Notes: generated by a model from the letters alone, not told the origin. DNA of 64,000 bases from Oikopleura dioica (GCA_907165135.1 OU015568.1:14144501-14208500), one strand, 5' to 3'; shown: positions 12,221 through 22,554, counted from the first letter of the stretch. Made by a program: numbers and translations.

Positions 12221-15200
12221 TCATTCGTTTGATGAAGACATATTTCGAATAGTTTTCTTTAGCACAACTTCCATCGTATCCAGTCGATTGCGAATTTCTT
12301 TCTCAAAAAAGGTCTTCGTCAGAGGACCATCGATTTCTTGGCGCTTGAAACTCTTTAGCCCATGGATGTGCGCTTTGGTCTGCTGTGCTTCTATATCGTC
12401 AAGGATCGCAGGCATTTTAGGATCAATGTTGCTCCAGTCGTGGTACCGAAATTTCGAGTTATCGTTGCTGACTTGAAAGCCGCTTTTGCAGTAGTTGAAG
12501 ATATTGTGAACGTGGCTTTATCGAGGATAAAAAAATTCTTATTTGAAAACGTCAGTTGCTTCACGATAAAGAGTTTTCTGATCCATTCCTGAAGAAAATA
12601 AAGGGTGGTGGGAAAATCGGTCGAAAATAGTTGTTCTTGACCGTCTGATATCTCGAGTACTTCCAGATTCGAATAGAATTTTCATCAATAGCTGCATAAG
12701 TCGATGAGAACAAGGCAATCAGTAAGTTCAAAAGTAAAATATTAGCAATGACCATGTAGCTGCCATGGAAGATATCCGAAACGACCGCTTTTGAAGGACA
12801 TCGAGGCATAGTCGAATTTCCAACGTCAAATCCTGGAGGAATGCAGTCTTCAGGCTGATCTTCAAACTCGTATGTTGTTCGTTCTCCAAGAAACAGTTCG
12901 CCGTAGATCCCATAGTAAGGCCCAAAGAGAATATTCTATAAAAAATTTCAAAGGGAAATCAAATTGTTAATACTCACCCGAACGGTGAAATTAAGACGAT
13001 GCTCGTTTGGATATTGTAGTGACTGCTGAACAATTCCGTAAGTCAGAACAAAGATTCCCATGATGAGGAGAAATTGAAACATTTGAAAGAACATCTTCCA
13101 GATCATAATTACTTTCGGTCCAAGATCTCGCGAAACATCGAACATAATCAGAGAACGATACGCCATGAACATAAATGATAAAGCAAAGCAAACTTGCGAT
13201 ACATAAAGCTGTCCAGTGATTTCTGTCGGGCAAAGTTGCTCACCAGAGAACTTGATGGAGGCTTTATAATAATACTCTTCCTTGATATCAATAAATGAAA
13301 AAGCCCCATTCCTTTGTCTCCGGCGCAGTAAGTTTTAAAACCGTCCCAGCAATGAAAGTCAACTCCGATGCAGCATCAAATTTATTGTACAAATCATCCC
13401 ACCATTTTTGAAATCTTCCTCTTTGAAGACTGTCATTTGCGACGACCATTTGACGGATCTCTTCTACAAAAAGTGTGACTGTCCAAGCAATGAGCAGCCA
13501 GTCGAGCCAAGTGGGAATTATGCAGAATGAACGGAGAAGAAATGTAGCGAAGAGGATAATATAGGCGAAATATGTAACAATGTTCATCTAAAACGAAATT
13601 AACAAAAACTAGTAATAAAATAAACTCACCCAGAAAACTGTGAATGGTGCTCTCATCGTGTGGATCCATTTTTTGAACCAGTGGCAATTCTTCTTTTTCC
13701 CCTCGAATTTCAGTAAAAGGGAAGGAAGAAAAGGCAACCAGAAGAAAAATATGCAAAGCGCGATACTTCGCAGCTTCTGTTTCAGAGCAAATTTTCCTCG
13801 CCATATGTTCGACAAAAACTCCTGAACACCCACTTGAGCAATGAAATTGACGCATTTTCCGGCATAAGCCAGTTTGAGCATTGTCATGTTTCCGGTTCGA
13901 TCATTTGCTGTAACGAGCATGAGCTGAGGAGAGAGGTCTTGTTCTCCGATATTCGGGCCTTTTGGAATCTCTCGATATGCTTCAATGGCGATGTCTTCGT
14001 AGTACTTGGCGAATTCTTCGAGTCTTTCAGAAGCATTTATGTCTCGTCTTTTCAGAGCAGCAGCTCCTCTTAGAAAATTCGCCCCAAGAAGCGCCATTCC
14101 GATACCATATTTACTCCTGAGCCAAATAACATTCGCCAAGTCCCAATACTCAAAGAGCAACGCCCAACAGAAAAGTCGTTCTTCTGGATCATGAAATTCA
14201 AAGCTCTCTTTCAGCCCTTTTGATGCAGATTTGTATTTGCCACCAGTTCTGTTTCGATATCGATTCGCAAAAGGATTCCAATTCGTTGAAATCAAGGAAG
14301 ACTCAAAGTCCTCGATCAGCCGGGATAAACGAGCGGAAAGATATTCGTTGAAATTTTCTGGATCCCAGTAGTCATCAAGCCCTGCTTTGTCAGCAAGAGA
14401 TTCTTCTTTTATCGAATCCATCTGTGAAAGATATAAATTTTCTAGTCGCAGAGGAGAGGCGAATTCTCTCTGATCGAGATCGTCGAACGAAAACTTCGAA
14501 TAGATTTCTTCGACAAGATCAGCTTCGTTTCTCGACATTGCAACTTCTAAGATGTTGAAAATTTGATTCTTTGAAACGTAAAAGAATGGCGACGAGAATA
14601 ACTGTTTGCAGAGGTCGCTGATGTCATAGACATTTTCGAGTGGCTGGGAGAAGAATTGAGAGATGTCTTGGTAGATTTTGATGCTTTGATTCGTGCTTTG
14701 ATGAGCTTTGAGGTCCATTATCATCTTTGGAAAGTCACCCGATTCGTTTCGAAGTCTCGTTCTATAAGAAAAGCGCTCTTCCATATTCACTCTTCGTTCT
14801 CGATTGAAAAGGAAACGTTCTAAATAAGTGACGATGCCGCCAGAATCTTCAACGAGGGCGATTTTCCCATAAGCGTTCATGACGATTTCGTGGATGAAAG
14901 AGAGCGTTTCGATGCTTCCATTGTAGATTGCGTATTCTACAGATATTCGCTCTCGGAGAATTTCAAGGAGAAAAAATTGAGCATCATCTTGGCGAGATCT
15001 TGGGAACTCTATAAACAGCTGTTTTCTCCCGTTCATAATTCTTTCATACCTCTTTCAAGAATAACGAGCGCGTTGCTGTGCTTCTTGAAGATTCTTCCAG
15101 TAGCGTTTCCTTCGAATTCAACCAACGAATCAATTTGGTTTCGAATATCTCGAGAGCAATGACTTTTACTTATTATTTGTAAGCAAAATGCTTCCGAAGC

Positions 15201-15464
15201 TAGTTGTTTCTTAATTGGAACGGAGGATGTTATCCATTTATTCTCTTTTGTCGCGTAATTTTGAAGATGGCAAGAAAAGTCCGTTGAGATTTCTTCCGTA
15301 AATTGAGAAGAAGAAGGACCAAGGATTGATACAACACCCTCTGTCCATGATTGTCCCCAATGATCCAAGAGTCGAAAGAATTCTCCATCAATTTCTTCGT
15401 CATTTTCTACGACTACGCATGCGACAGGTTGCCCTAACTGGTCATTAACTGAGCCGACTTTCAT
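12221..15464 (-). CDS. trpm: TRPM-family cation channel, 1002 aa
   Basis: Six exons join in frame: 15464-15050, 15008-13630, 13587-13342, 13280-12978, 12935-12565 and 12515-12221 (3009 nt). The N-terminal half is the TRPM homology region (an ALVEDSGGI motif like the SLOG fold, then LFCWALLFEYWDLANVIW and GVQEFLSNIWRGK). The channel part has S1-S4 with SRDLGPKVIMIWKM, the pore segment ILFGPYYGIYGE, S6 NILLLNLLIALFSSTYAAI, and the TRP-box follow-on RPIFPPPFIFF. A final charged helix could form the tetramer coiled coil. No NUDT9 or kinase domain follows. TRPM channels pass Ca or monovalent cations at the plasma membrane. It is shorter and more diverged than vertebrate TRPMs; the subtype is unclear. 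The 61-bp third intron is the least certain junction. Confidence 0.88.
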
Positions 15465-15821
15465 TTTTATTTTCTCTTTAGTATTTTTCTTTCAAGTTGA
15501 TGCCTCAATTTTGCTCATTTTAAGATATTGATATTTCTTCTGGCATAAGTTTCCTCGCAAAATTGACAAAAAGGGGTGAAAAGCCGCAGGGTTCAACCTC
15601 GTTCTAGCAGAGTGATTTTGGTAATGCGCTCCTTTGTCTCGTATTAAAGGTCGGAGCAGATGTCGTTATTTTTATCGGTATTCCTCATCGCGGAGGTAGT
15701 AAAAGGCTAAGTCCTCTATTTTATGGATCGATCCTGGAAATTACCATGAAATTATATTCTGACCAGATCATAAATGTAACATGATAAATAATTCAGTTTA
15801 TTGTTAATGTAATCACACATT
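15465..15821. other. Gap between PARP 3' end and TRPM 5' end
   Basis: About 350 bp that should contain the TRPM promoter and the PARP transcript end. No further structure was recognised. Confidence 0.4.
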
Positions 15822-16333
15822 TCATGAGAGCACGAAAAGGTAAACGAGTTCTACTTGATGCTGCTTGTAGACAATATACTCGTTGTATCCCATTTGAGCA
15901 TTGCCGTTTCGAGTCGTGGGTCCTGTGTACACAGTACAGTTATGCCGAGTTTCGGTTCTGCTTGGATAAGTCTGACCGATTGCTTTTACTGAGCCATAAT
16001 TCCCTTGAATTATTTATAGAAAAAGATGAATGGCAAACGATTACCAATTTTATCATGTAGTGTTTTATCACTATTCCGGACTTGCATCTGGTTACCAAGA
16101 GCGACTTTACACAAGAAAAATGTCTTATCAGTGTATCCAGCTGATTTTCCTATGCAATCCGCAAAGTAAATTCCACGCCCAAACAATCCACAGTTAGCTT
16201 TGGAGATGAGAAGACCATTTTTCAAAATTCCAGCGATGTTGCAAATTCTTGATCCATGAACAAGAAGTGTGTTGTTTCCAAGTGCGTTATTGAAGCTGGC
16301 CCTCTCACCCTTTCTTTCAACTCGATAAAGACT
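15822..16333 (-). CDS. Second complete PARP catalytic (ART) 3' end, probable alternative terminal exons
   Basis: Exons 16333-16045 and 16003-15822 encode a whole ART domain of 157 codons: SLYRVERKGERASFNNALGN, the catalytic HGS, FGRGIYFADCIGKSAGYT and YNEYIVY, then a stop. It begins 48 bp after the stop of the first ART and has no WGR, helical domain or start codon of its own. Its acceptor is phase 0 and homologous in position to the first ART acceptor (SLYRVERKGE versus LLDLYRVARKGE), so the donor at 17029 could splice to either. Mutually exclusive terminal exons are the simplest reading; a separate trans-spliced gene or a decaying duplicate are alternatives. All three catalytic residues are kept. 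Confidence 0.7.
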
Positions 16334-16380
16334 CTGAACATTGCGATTCCTTTCATGAGAGTGAAAAAATTTATTTTATG

Positions 16381-18412
16381 TCAGTTAAAATTAAATTTGA
16401 GCTTTGCTGCATAAATGATCTCTACTTGAGAGGTTTCGTAAACGATGTATTCGTTGTATTGAAGAATAAACCCACCACCTTGGTAAAGCTAAATCATTAT
16501 TAAAAACAACAACTATATATTGCTTTTACTTTTTGATCAGGATTATTGACTAAATTGCCACATGGAACGGTGCAACCAAAATGACTCTTAGTTGTTGAAG
16601 GGATAAGTTTTCCAAGGGCCTTCACTGAATTATGATTTCCCAGAGTAGCAGGTAGTTGCTCATCGTTTCTGTACAAAACTTTCTCGTTGCCGAGAGCGAC
16701 TTTGCACAGAAACAGGACTTTGATGTTGTCCCTGTTTGATGCTTTTGTATAATTCGCTGATTTGGAAGAACAGTCGGCAAAATAAAGACCCTGGCCATAT
16801 GCCTTTCCATTTGCAACGCCGTTTGGTGCGATTCTAAGGCCTGTCTTCAAGATACTTGCGACAGCAGCACCTGGGCATCCGTGCCAACCAAGAATATCAT
16901 TTCCAATGCTTTTAGCATACTTTTCCCGCTCGCCCTTTCGTGCTACTCTGTAGAGATCGAGGAGCTCTAATGTGTAAGAATTATGAGTAGATCTTTCATT
17001 AGGTGAAAAATCTCATAACAAAAATGACATTCAATTGATATTTTTTCACTCTCCCGTGCGTGTCTGTCACCAGTTGTTGGACGAATTGAAAATCAGCATG
17101 GTTGTTCGGGACATTTTCAAGCTTTGCATTGAGATTCATATACGCGCGAGCTTCTCTTAATTAGAAGAATTCACAAGAAAATTATTTCAAAGTAAGCTTA
17201 CGGTGTAACATTCGAGGGCCCTTTATTTGTCAGCGTTGCAGCAATATTTATCTGTCTTAGAGCCTCTATGAACTCATATTCTTTCTGTAATTTTGCTTTT
17301 ACGAGCTCAATAAACGAACGATTTTGATTGAAAGCAACCAATTAAATAATTTTGAGCATGTCCTTGATTATCAATAATTGGAGCGAAGTTTCCTTTTCCA
17401 AACATATGCGGGATCTGGCTGTAGTACCTGCTGCTTATTCGTTGGAGGTCGCCTTCGGTGCGTCTATTCCTAGATTGAAGAAGATTTTCTATCTGTTTCA
17501 AGTCCCGTTCGCCATTTTTTATCTCATGAAAGCTCACAAAATGGAGTCCTTTCTATTAATTAGGTTCAGAACTACTAATTTTCAAGCCTTTCCTGATCTT
17601 CGCTTAGATATCCAAGGGCAACCTTTTGGGTGTCCAATGCTATGTCATTTGCAGCCTGCTGTAGCATATTCTGATCGCAAATCATTTTCATCAAATCATT
17701 TACTTTCGGTTCAAGCTCTTCTCTCAAGTTGTCATCAACTTTGTCTTCAATTTCGTGGTTTCTGGTGATGACTGTGAACTTTCCATCCATGAAGTCGAAT
17801 CTTAACTTGCTCTGAAACACGATTTTCCTCTTGGACTTACTTTGGGTAATTTGCCCAAATATTTCCAGTTTTACTCTTGAATCTCCGCCCCCAGTAGTAC
17901 TTTGCCTGGCCTATGGAGTCAAATTCTTTCCCTGGCTCCATTGAATCCTGCATATTGTCAATCGAGGAAGTTCGCTCCCAAACCATGTATTTTTCATGAT
18001 CTTTGTGCTTCAAGAGTTGCATGAAGGTGCAAATATTCGCGGCTGTACTAAAAACAAATTAAGTTTATATTTATAATTATTTTCTCACTTGATGTCATTT
18101 TTGACTAGTGTCAAATCATAGGCAATGTGGCCTCTACGCCCCTCTTTCCCTATAAAGACCCTGTAGTTCTTCTGAATAAATCCAGGAGCCCCTTTGTCAA
18201 CCGTATTATTTGAGTTTTGTATCCGTTCATCCTCACAAGCCTCGCACTCCTTCAGATTGATTTGAAAGTTGCATGGAAAATGAGCCGAATGTCCACAATC
18301 ATATTCTTTCTCTACAAAAGCTTGACACGGGCCACAGCCATCACAATCGCCACAAGCTCGATGGCAATTTAATTGCTGCCCACATTCAGGACAACACTTG
18401 TCACAAGGTTGA
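16381..18412 (-). CDS. parp: PARP1/2/3-type ADP-ribosyltransferase with Cys-rich N-terminus (isoform with ART 1)
   Basis: Exons 18412-18089, 18047-17841, 17809-17576, 17532-17364, 17305-17202, 17155-17029, 16964-16530 and 16488-16381 give 569 codons in frame. The order is: a Cys-rich stretch (13 Cys in about 65 residues), a WGR domain (core YYWGRRFKSKTGNIWANY), the helical regulatory domain (EPKVNDLMKMICDQ, RYYSQIPHMFGKG) and the ART catalytic domain with the H-Y-E triad in WHG, KSANYT and YNEYIVY. This is the nuclear DNA-damage-dependent PARP architecture, which makes poly- or mono-ADP-ribose from NAD. The Cys-rich part resembles NF-X1-like zinc clusters more than PARP1 zinc fingers. The 5' exon with the ATG was not found. 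The exon 4/5 junction needs a GG-AG intron, or a 31-bp GT-AG alternative. Confidence 0.85.
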
Positions 18413-18929
18413 CTGCAAAAAAGAGGTTCATGTCGCTCTCCAGGTCGGTGATATCTTGGGCATCTATGCTCGCAATCAAGCCATCTTTACCTGGGTTAGA
18501 CTTTCTCAAGAAACCAACGAACGCTCAAGTTTCAACCCGGAACCCAGTACATTCTCTCTCGTCGAAGCGCATTTCGCCCGCAGTAGGAAAGGCAAATTAT
18601 TTTTCGCAGATGGAAAGTGCTGAGTAAGACGGGCAAATATTTGATTCAGTTCATACCAGAAGAAGGGAAAATGCGTAAACGCCGAACATGATATTAAAAC
18701 AATGAATCAACTCCAGTGACTCCTCCTTTTTTCAAGTTCAAATTCAAAGCTTTATCATTTTTATTGACCTGCAAATTAAGCTCAGGTTAACCTGCCAAAT
18801 TTATCAAAATAATTGAGACCATAAAGTGAAGGTTTCTTATCATAATTTTATTCTGTGAAAGAAAGCAAGTGAACTGGCAAAGAATATAAATATACAAAAC
18901 AGTAGATATCAACTAGAGGTGTTTTAGAA
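18413..18929. other. Region upstream of the recognised PARP exons
   Basis: It should hold the PARP first exon and promoter and the 3' UTR of the coiled-coil gene. ATGs on the minus strand near 18480 and 18450 run into stops, so I could not place the PARP start. An apparent plus-strand frame at 18273-18623 is antisense to the Cys-rich exon. Confidence 0.35.
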
Positions 18930-19640
18930 TCAGCAAATAACAACATACTGAGAGAGAATCTTCAACCACTTGAAGTGATCCTTCGTTTCTTTGAGCGAGT
19001 TGGTGCACTCTTCCAATTTGGCAGCGAGGGTTTCGTTCTTGATCTTTTGAGAAGCCAGTTCAATGTTGATCCGCTGGAGTTTGCTTTCCAAAGTGGATTT
19101 TGTCTGGCGCAGCTGGCGGTTCTCTTCCTTGATTTCCTCGTTGTCGGAGATGAGTCGAATGTTGTTTCTGTCGAGTGCGATCTTTTGTGACTTCTCAGAT
19201 CGGAGATTTTCAGTAAGGGTCGCAATTTCGGCTCGGAAGTCGTTGAGTTTTTCTTCATTGACCACTAACTCATCCTTCAGCTCGTCGACTTCCTGGCTTA
19301 GCGCGAAGACCATCTTGAATCCTTCATTTTCAACTCCTTCGACTCTAGTGCTCTCGCAGAATTCCCAAATATCTTCACTGAGGCTCTCTTCAAAATGACT
19401 TTCCACCTGAGACGTTTCCATGATGATTTCCGAAGCACTAGAATTGAGAGACGATCGTTTTTCTAATTCAGAAATGACGGAGCGTTGCATTTCGATGGTT
19501 TCTTGAAGAAGGAAGATTTCGTTTGATAGATCTTTCTTTACATCGTTGAGTTCTTGGGCCAAGTTCTTTGATTTCTCTTGTTCTTTGGCGAGGGCGAGTT
19601 TGAGCTGGAGGACTTCGGTGGTGATGGCGATGGAAGGCAT
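18930..19640 (-). CDS. Coiled-coil protein, 236 aa, single exon
   Basis: One uninterrupted frame of 237 codons begins at an ATG at 19640. Two heptad-rich blocks (about residues 8-65 and 110-225) are full of Leu, Glu, Lys and Gln in a-d spacing, for example LALAKEQEKSKNLAQEL and ENRQLRQTKSTLESKLQ. Between them is an acidic linker (about residues 70-108). No catalytic or membrane motif is present. It is likely a structural or adaptor coiled coil; the family is not recognised. Lack of introns is unusual next to its intron-rich neighbours. The opposite-strand frames at 18975-19398 are shadows of its repetitive codon usage. Confidence 0.75.
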   Translation of the reverse strand: MPSIAITTEVLQLKLALAKEQEKSKNLAQELNDVKKDLSNEIFLLQETIEMQRSVISELEKRSSLNSSASEIIMETSQVESHFEESLSEDIWEFCESTRVEGVENEGFKMVFALSQEVDELKDELVVNEEKLNDFRAEIATLTENLRSEKSQKIALDRNNIRLISDNEEIKEENRQLRQTKSTLESKLQRINIELASQKIKNETLAAKLEECTNSLKETKDHFKWLKILSQYVVIC

Positions 19641-21396
19641 GTTCTCTTTCGTTATTTTTTTGTCGTAAAAGAAATTTTTCTTTGTTATTTGTTGATTTGA
19701 GCGAGTGATCTGCTTCGAGGAGAAATTTTCGCGTTTTTATCTTATTCGCATCCGCGCTGTGGCGCCAGGAGCCCCACCAGCTGTGATTTTGATTTCGATA
19801 CTGAAATGAAGAAGTTAATGGAAAATGGCGCCTGCTGGCCGATTGATTGCCTTATCGCGTCAACAATCGGGTAATTTACTAATGACATGTGCATATGCGT
19901 AACGGTTAATTACCGGGTGTAAGTTTACGAGCTACCGTGATATCTTTATTAACGCCAAGAATTCGAACTCCTCTCTCTGTTATTTTTCAGAATAACTCAG
20001 AGGAAGAAGAGGAAATAATGGGAAATCAATAACGATAATTTGTTTGGCTTGGCATGAGTAGATTCTAATAAAGGAGTCGAAAAACAACTGTTAGGTAATT
20101 CAAGGTCAAGACAAGAGTGCTTGGGATTATCAAAGAGATCAAAGAAAAGAAAGAAACGAAATGAAAGATACACGTCAATGAAACGAGCTGTGAGAAAGTT
20201 TTTTTTTCTATCTCGAATCGCTAATTTTGCGTCTTTGCATTTTATTTATCGAAGAAATTTAATTTACCTTTTGGTCAACTTTTTCTCTGTCTGAAAAACG
20301 CCTTCAAAAACAGTGTCAAGTTAAAAGGCGGGTAAGTAATGAGCCAATTTCTCTAATATCGATAATTGCATTTAGCCGTTGTGAGTCACCTGACAGCAAA
20401 TATCAGAATAGTGTCGATTCAGCACGCTGCAGGCCAGTTTCTAGCTTCTCATGAGCGTAAAAATGCCCACTACTTAGACTGAGACTCTCTTCCTCTCTCT
20501 CTCTCTCTCTCCGGGACAACAAATATTATTAATGGATAGATTGGGTAAAGGTCAATAATTGACCGACCTTTGACAGTCTTGATGGATAAGGAATCGTCGA
20601 TTTTCCATTTTAAAATTCTGGCGCGGTGCTTTTTTTGATCAGCGTCTATTAGAAATGGAACGGAAAATGCACTGAAAAAGATCCCGATCAGATTCTAATT
20701 CGACATTTTAACAGGGCTGAATTTATGAGGTAAAAATAGCTAATGAGGATATTTATGGTAATTGCATCTAACTCTACTGAGGTGTGAAGACTGTGGTGAA
20801 CTGTGAAGGCTGTCCTCTGAGTGATGGATCCTTTCCCTGATAACGATTGATAAGCTGCAGTAAAGCTTCAATATTATAGTACCACGTCTCAGCACCCGTT
20901 CTTTATACGTAGATGACGACTCATTGAGCGCAAAGTCAGGTTCATTTTTTGACCTCAATAAATAAGTCAGATTTTCAAGACGCCTTATTTGAGTTTTTAA
21001 AAATAATCTAATGCTAAGATTTTCGATCAATAAATTTCCTGCTGCTTTTGTTTGACAAAAGTCGCCGATTTCAATATCCGCAAAAATTTCCCACTCACCA
21101 ACTTTAGCGGCTTTGCAAACAGTAAAAAATGAGGCTAATCCGAAGACACTTGGAACAGTGATGACAAGCTATTAACAATCGTAATTGGCGACGGATTGTG
21201 GTTATTACCGTAATCCCCAGCTGTTCTTAAATTGACCTCCTGCGTTGTTCCTGCTGTTTCTGGTAAGGATCCTGAAAATGATTGGGATTCACTTGCTGAC
21301 AGCTTTTCAATCCCTATCACACTTGTGTCTTTCTGTCTAGAATTATATTCTCCTCAAAACTTTTTTTAATAAAAATACAATTTAAAATAGCCGCAT
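19641..21396. other. Intergenic, with a CT microsatellite
   Basis: No exon chain was found. A CT run of about 20 bp lies near 20490-20512. A minus-strand frame at 21135-21355 rich in Ser, Thr and Asn stays open but has no ATG and no clear partner exon. Confidence 0.4.
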
Positions 21397-21709
21397 TTAT
21401 TTGAATTTCCAAAGGTCTGTGTCTTTGTAAAAAACTGCAATCATCTTTGATTCAATATATCGGTCGCAGTACGAATCTTATTCGGCTTTCAAAAACATGT
21501 TCTAAAATCTTTGTTGAGTTTCCTTTGAAAGCCTGAATTAAATCTTGACTATAATACATCCCCTGAAGACGAGAAAGCAGACCTAAGTTCTCTTGTATTA
21601 TCAAGCTTTTGAAAATAAACTTACCACTAATGCACTTGAATCGTTCTTCAAGAAGATCTAAAGATTTCCCAAGAGCGAAAAATGGGAAGAAAATATTGAA
21701 ACTTTTCAT
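21397..21709 (-). CDS. Small secreted protein, 74 aa, tandem copy 1
   Basis: Exons 21709-21625, 21582-21523 and 21476-21397 total 225 nt. The protein has a signal peptide (MKSFNIFFPFFALG) and a mature part with two Cys, one before the first intron (ERFKCIS) and one in YCDRYIESKM. It ends in KDTDLWKFK. The first intron is GT-AG; the second must be GA-AG (46 bp) to reach the conserved last exon. The next gene upstream is a paralog with the same exon structure and length. Third-position changes dominate between the two last exons, so this exon is under protein-level selection. Function unknown; two Cys suggest one disulfide or a dimer. Confidence 0.75.
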
Positions 21710-21744
21710 GATTGGTTTATGAACAGAAAAGCTATTTCGAACCT

Positions 21745-21753
21745 GCTTATAAA
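21745..21753 (-). promoter_or_regulatory. TATA-like box of secreted copy 1
   Basis: Minus strand reads TTTATAAGC about 36-44 bp upstream of the ATG. The paralog has a matching box at almost the same distance, which supports a conserved core promoter. Confidence 0.5.
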
Positions 21754-21794
21754 CAGAACCTTCTCGCTTAGAACTTATCTGTATTAACAAAGTT

Positions 21795-21830
21795 CTCTAT
21801 GCATATGCTGTGCATATACATAAGTAACAT
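21795..21830 (-). promoter_or_regulatory. Conserved upstream block of the twin secreted genes, copy 1
   Basis: A 36-bp block containing two TATGCATAT-like, octamer-type motifs (plus strand begins CTCTATGCATAT) recurs upstream of the second paralog at 22307-22342 with few changes, while the DNA between block and TATA box differs. It may bind a POU- or homeodomain-type activator; that is inference. Confidence 0.45.
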
Positions 21831-21915
21831 CTTATTTGGAGAACATGGTTCTTTTTAAAATACAGTTTTCTAAAAGAACCTCTTGAATAAAGAGTCGGTC
21901 AAGGAGTCGGTTTAT

Positions 21916-22220
21916 TTAGAACTTCCAAAGATCTGTGTCTCTAAAGAAAACAGCCTTCATCTTCGATTCAATGTACCGGTCACAATATTCTTTTTTAGGC
22001 TTTCAAAGAAAAAAATGCACATTCGAGTTTCTTTGGAGAGCCTTAATTAAATCTCCGGGCTGATAGATTCTTTCGAGGCCTTCACCAGTAAGCAGACCTA
22101 AAATCGTCGTTCCGCATTTTTTTCCATATTCTTACCAATAACGCACTTATTGCGTTCTGCAGTAAGATCGAGAGACGACCCAACGGCGAAGAAAAGGAAG
22201 AAAATAGGAAAAGCTTTCAT
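21916..22220 (-). CDS. Small secreted protein, 74 aa, tandem copy 2
   Basis: Exons 22220-22136, 22097-22032 and 21989-21916 also total 225 nt. Signal peptide MKAFPIFFLFFAVG, then ERNKCVIG, a short variable middle (IYQPGDLIKAL) and the conserved last exon YCDRYIESKM, ending DTDLWKF. Intron 2 is GA-AG (42 bp), as in copy 1. Any GT-AG solution would need a 21-bp intron. The two proteins share the signal peptide style, both Cys positions and the C-terminus, and differ mainly in the middle. Expression is probably coordinated through the shared upstream block and TATA box. Family not recognised. Confidence 0.75.
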
Positions 22221-22261
22221 GTTTGAAGAAATGAAATGAACTTAAATGTCGTTTTGAGTCT

Positions 22262-22270
22262 GCTTATATA
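22262..22270 (-). promoter_or_regulatory. TATA-like box of secreted copy 2
   Basis: Minus strand reads TATATAAGC about 42 bp upstream of the ATG, matching the position of the box in copy 1. Confidence 0.5.
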
Positions 22271-22306
22271 GAGATAGAATTCGCTTGGAACAGATTGACG
22301 AAAACT

Positions 22307-22342
22307 CTCTATGCATATACCGTGCATATTCATAAGCAACAT
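22307..22342 (-). promoter_or_regulatory. Conserved upstream block, copy 2
   Basis: Partner of 21795-21830; same octamer-like core and the same order relative to the TATA box and ATG. Confidence 0.45.
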
Positions 22343-22554
22343 TATGCAGCGTAAGATAAGCCAACTCCATATTCTGGATCTAACTTTTACTTCATGAGAC
22401 CCCCTTTTACTAATAGGCTATTAGGGGCCCCTAAAATTTTCCTGTGTGAGAGTTTCATCATGAAATAATAAAGTGATGGACTTTATCGTCAATATTTTCT
22501 TTTGACTTAGCAGTTGCCAGCAGAATCTATTGTGCTTTTATACAGTCAGCAGAA

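Noticed and set aside
13288-13587. Separate small membrane protein
   Set aside because: It is TRPM exon 3 (S2-S3) read past its donor.
15560-15640. Possible tRNA because of a GGGTTCAACCTCG stretch
   Set aside because: No consistent cloverleaf: T-arm stem and acceptor stem do not pair on either strand.
18273-18623. 116-codon plus frame opposite the PARP Cys-rich exon
   Set aside because: Exact antisense of a coding exon with strong zinc-cluster pattern on the other strand.
21135-21355. Ser/Thr/Asn-rich minus frame downstream of secreted copy 1
   Set aside because: No ATG, no convincing upstream exon; kept only as a note.
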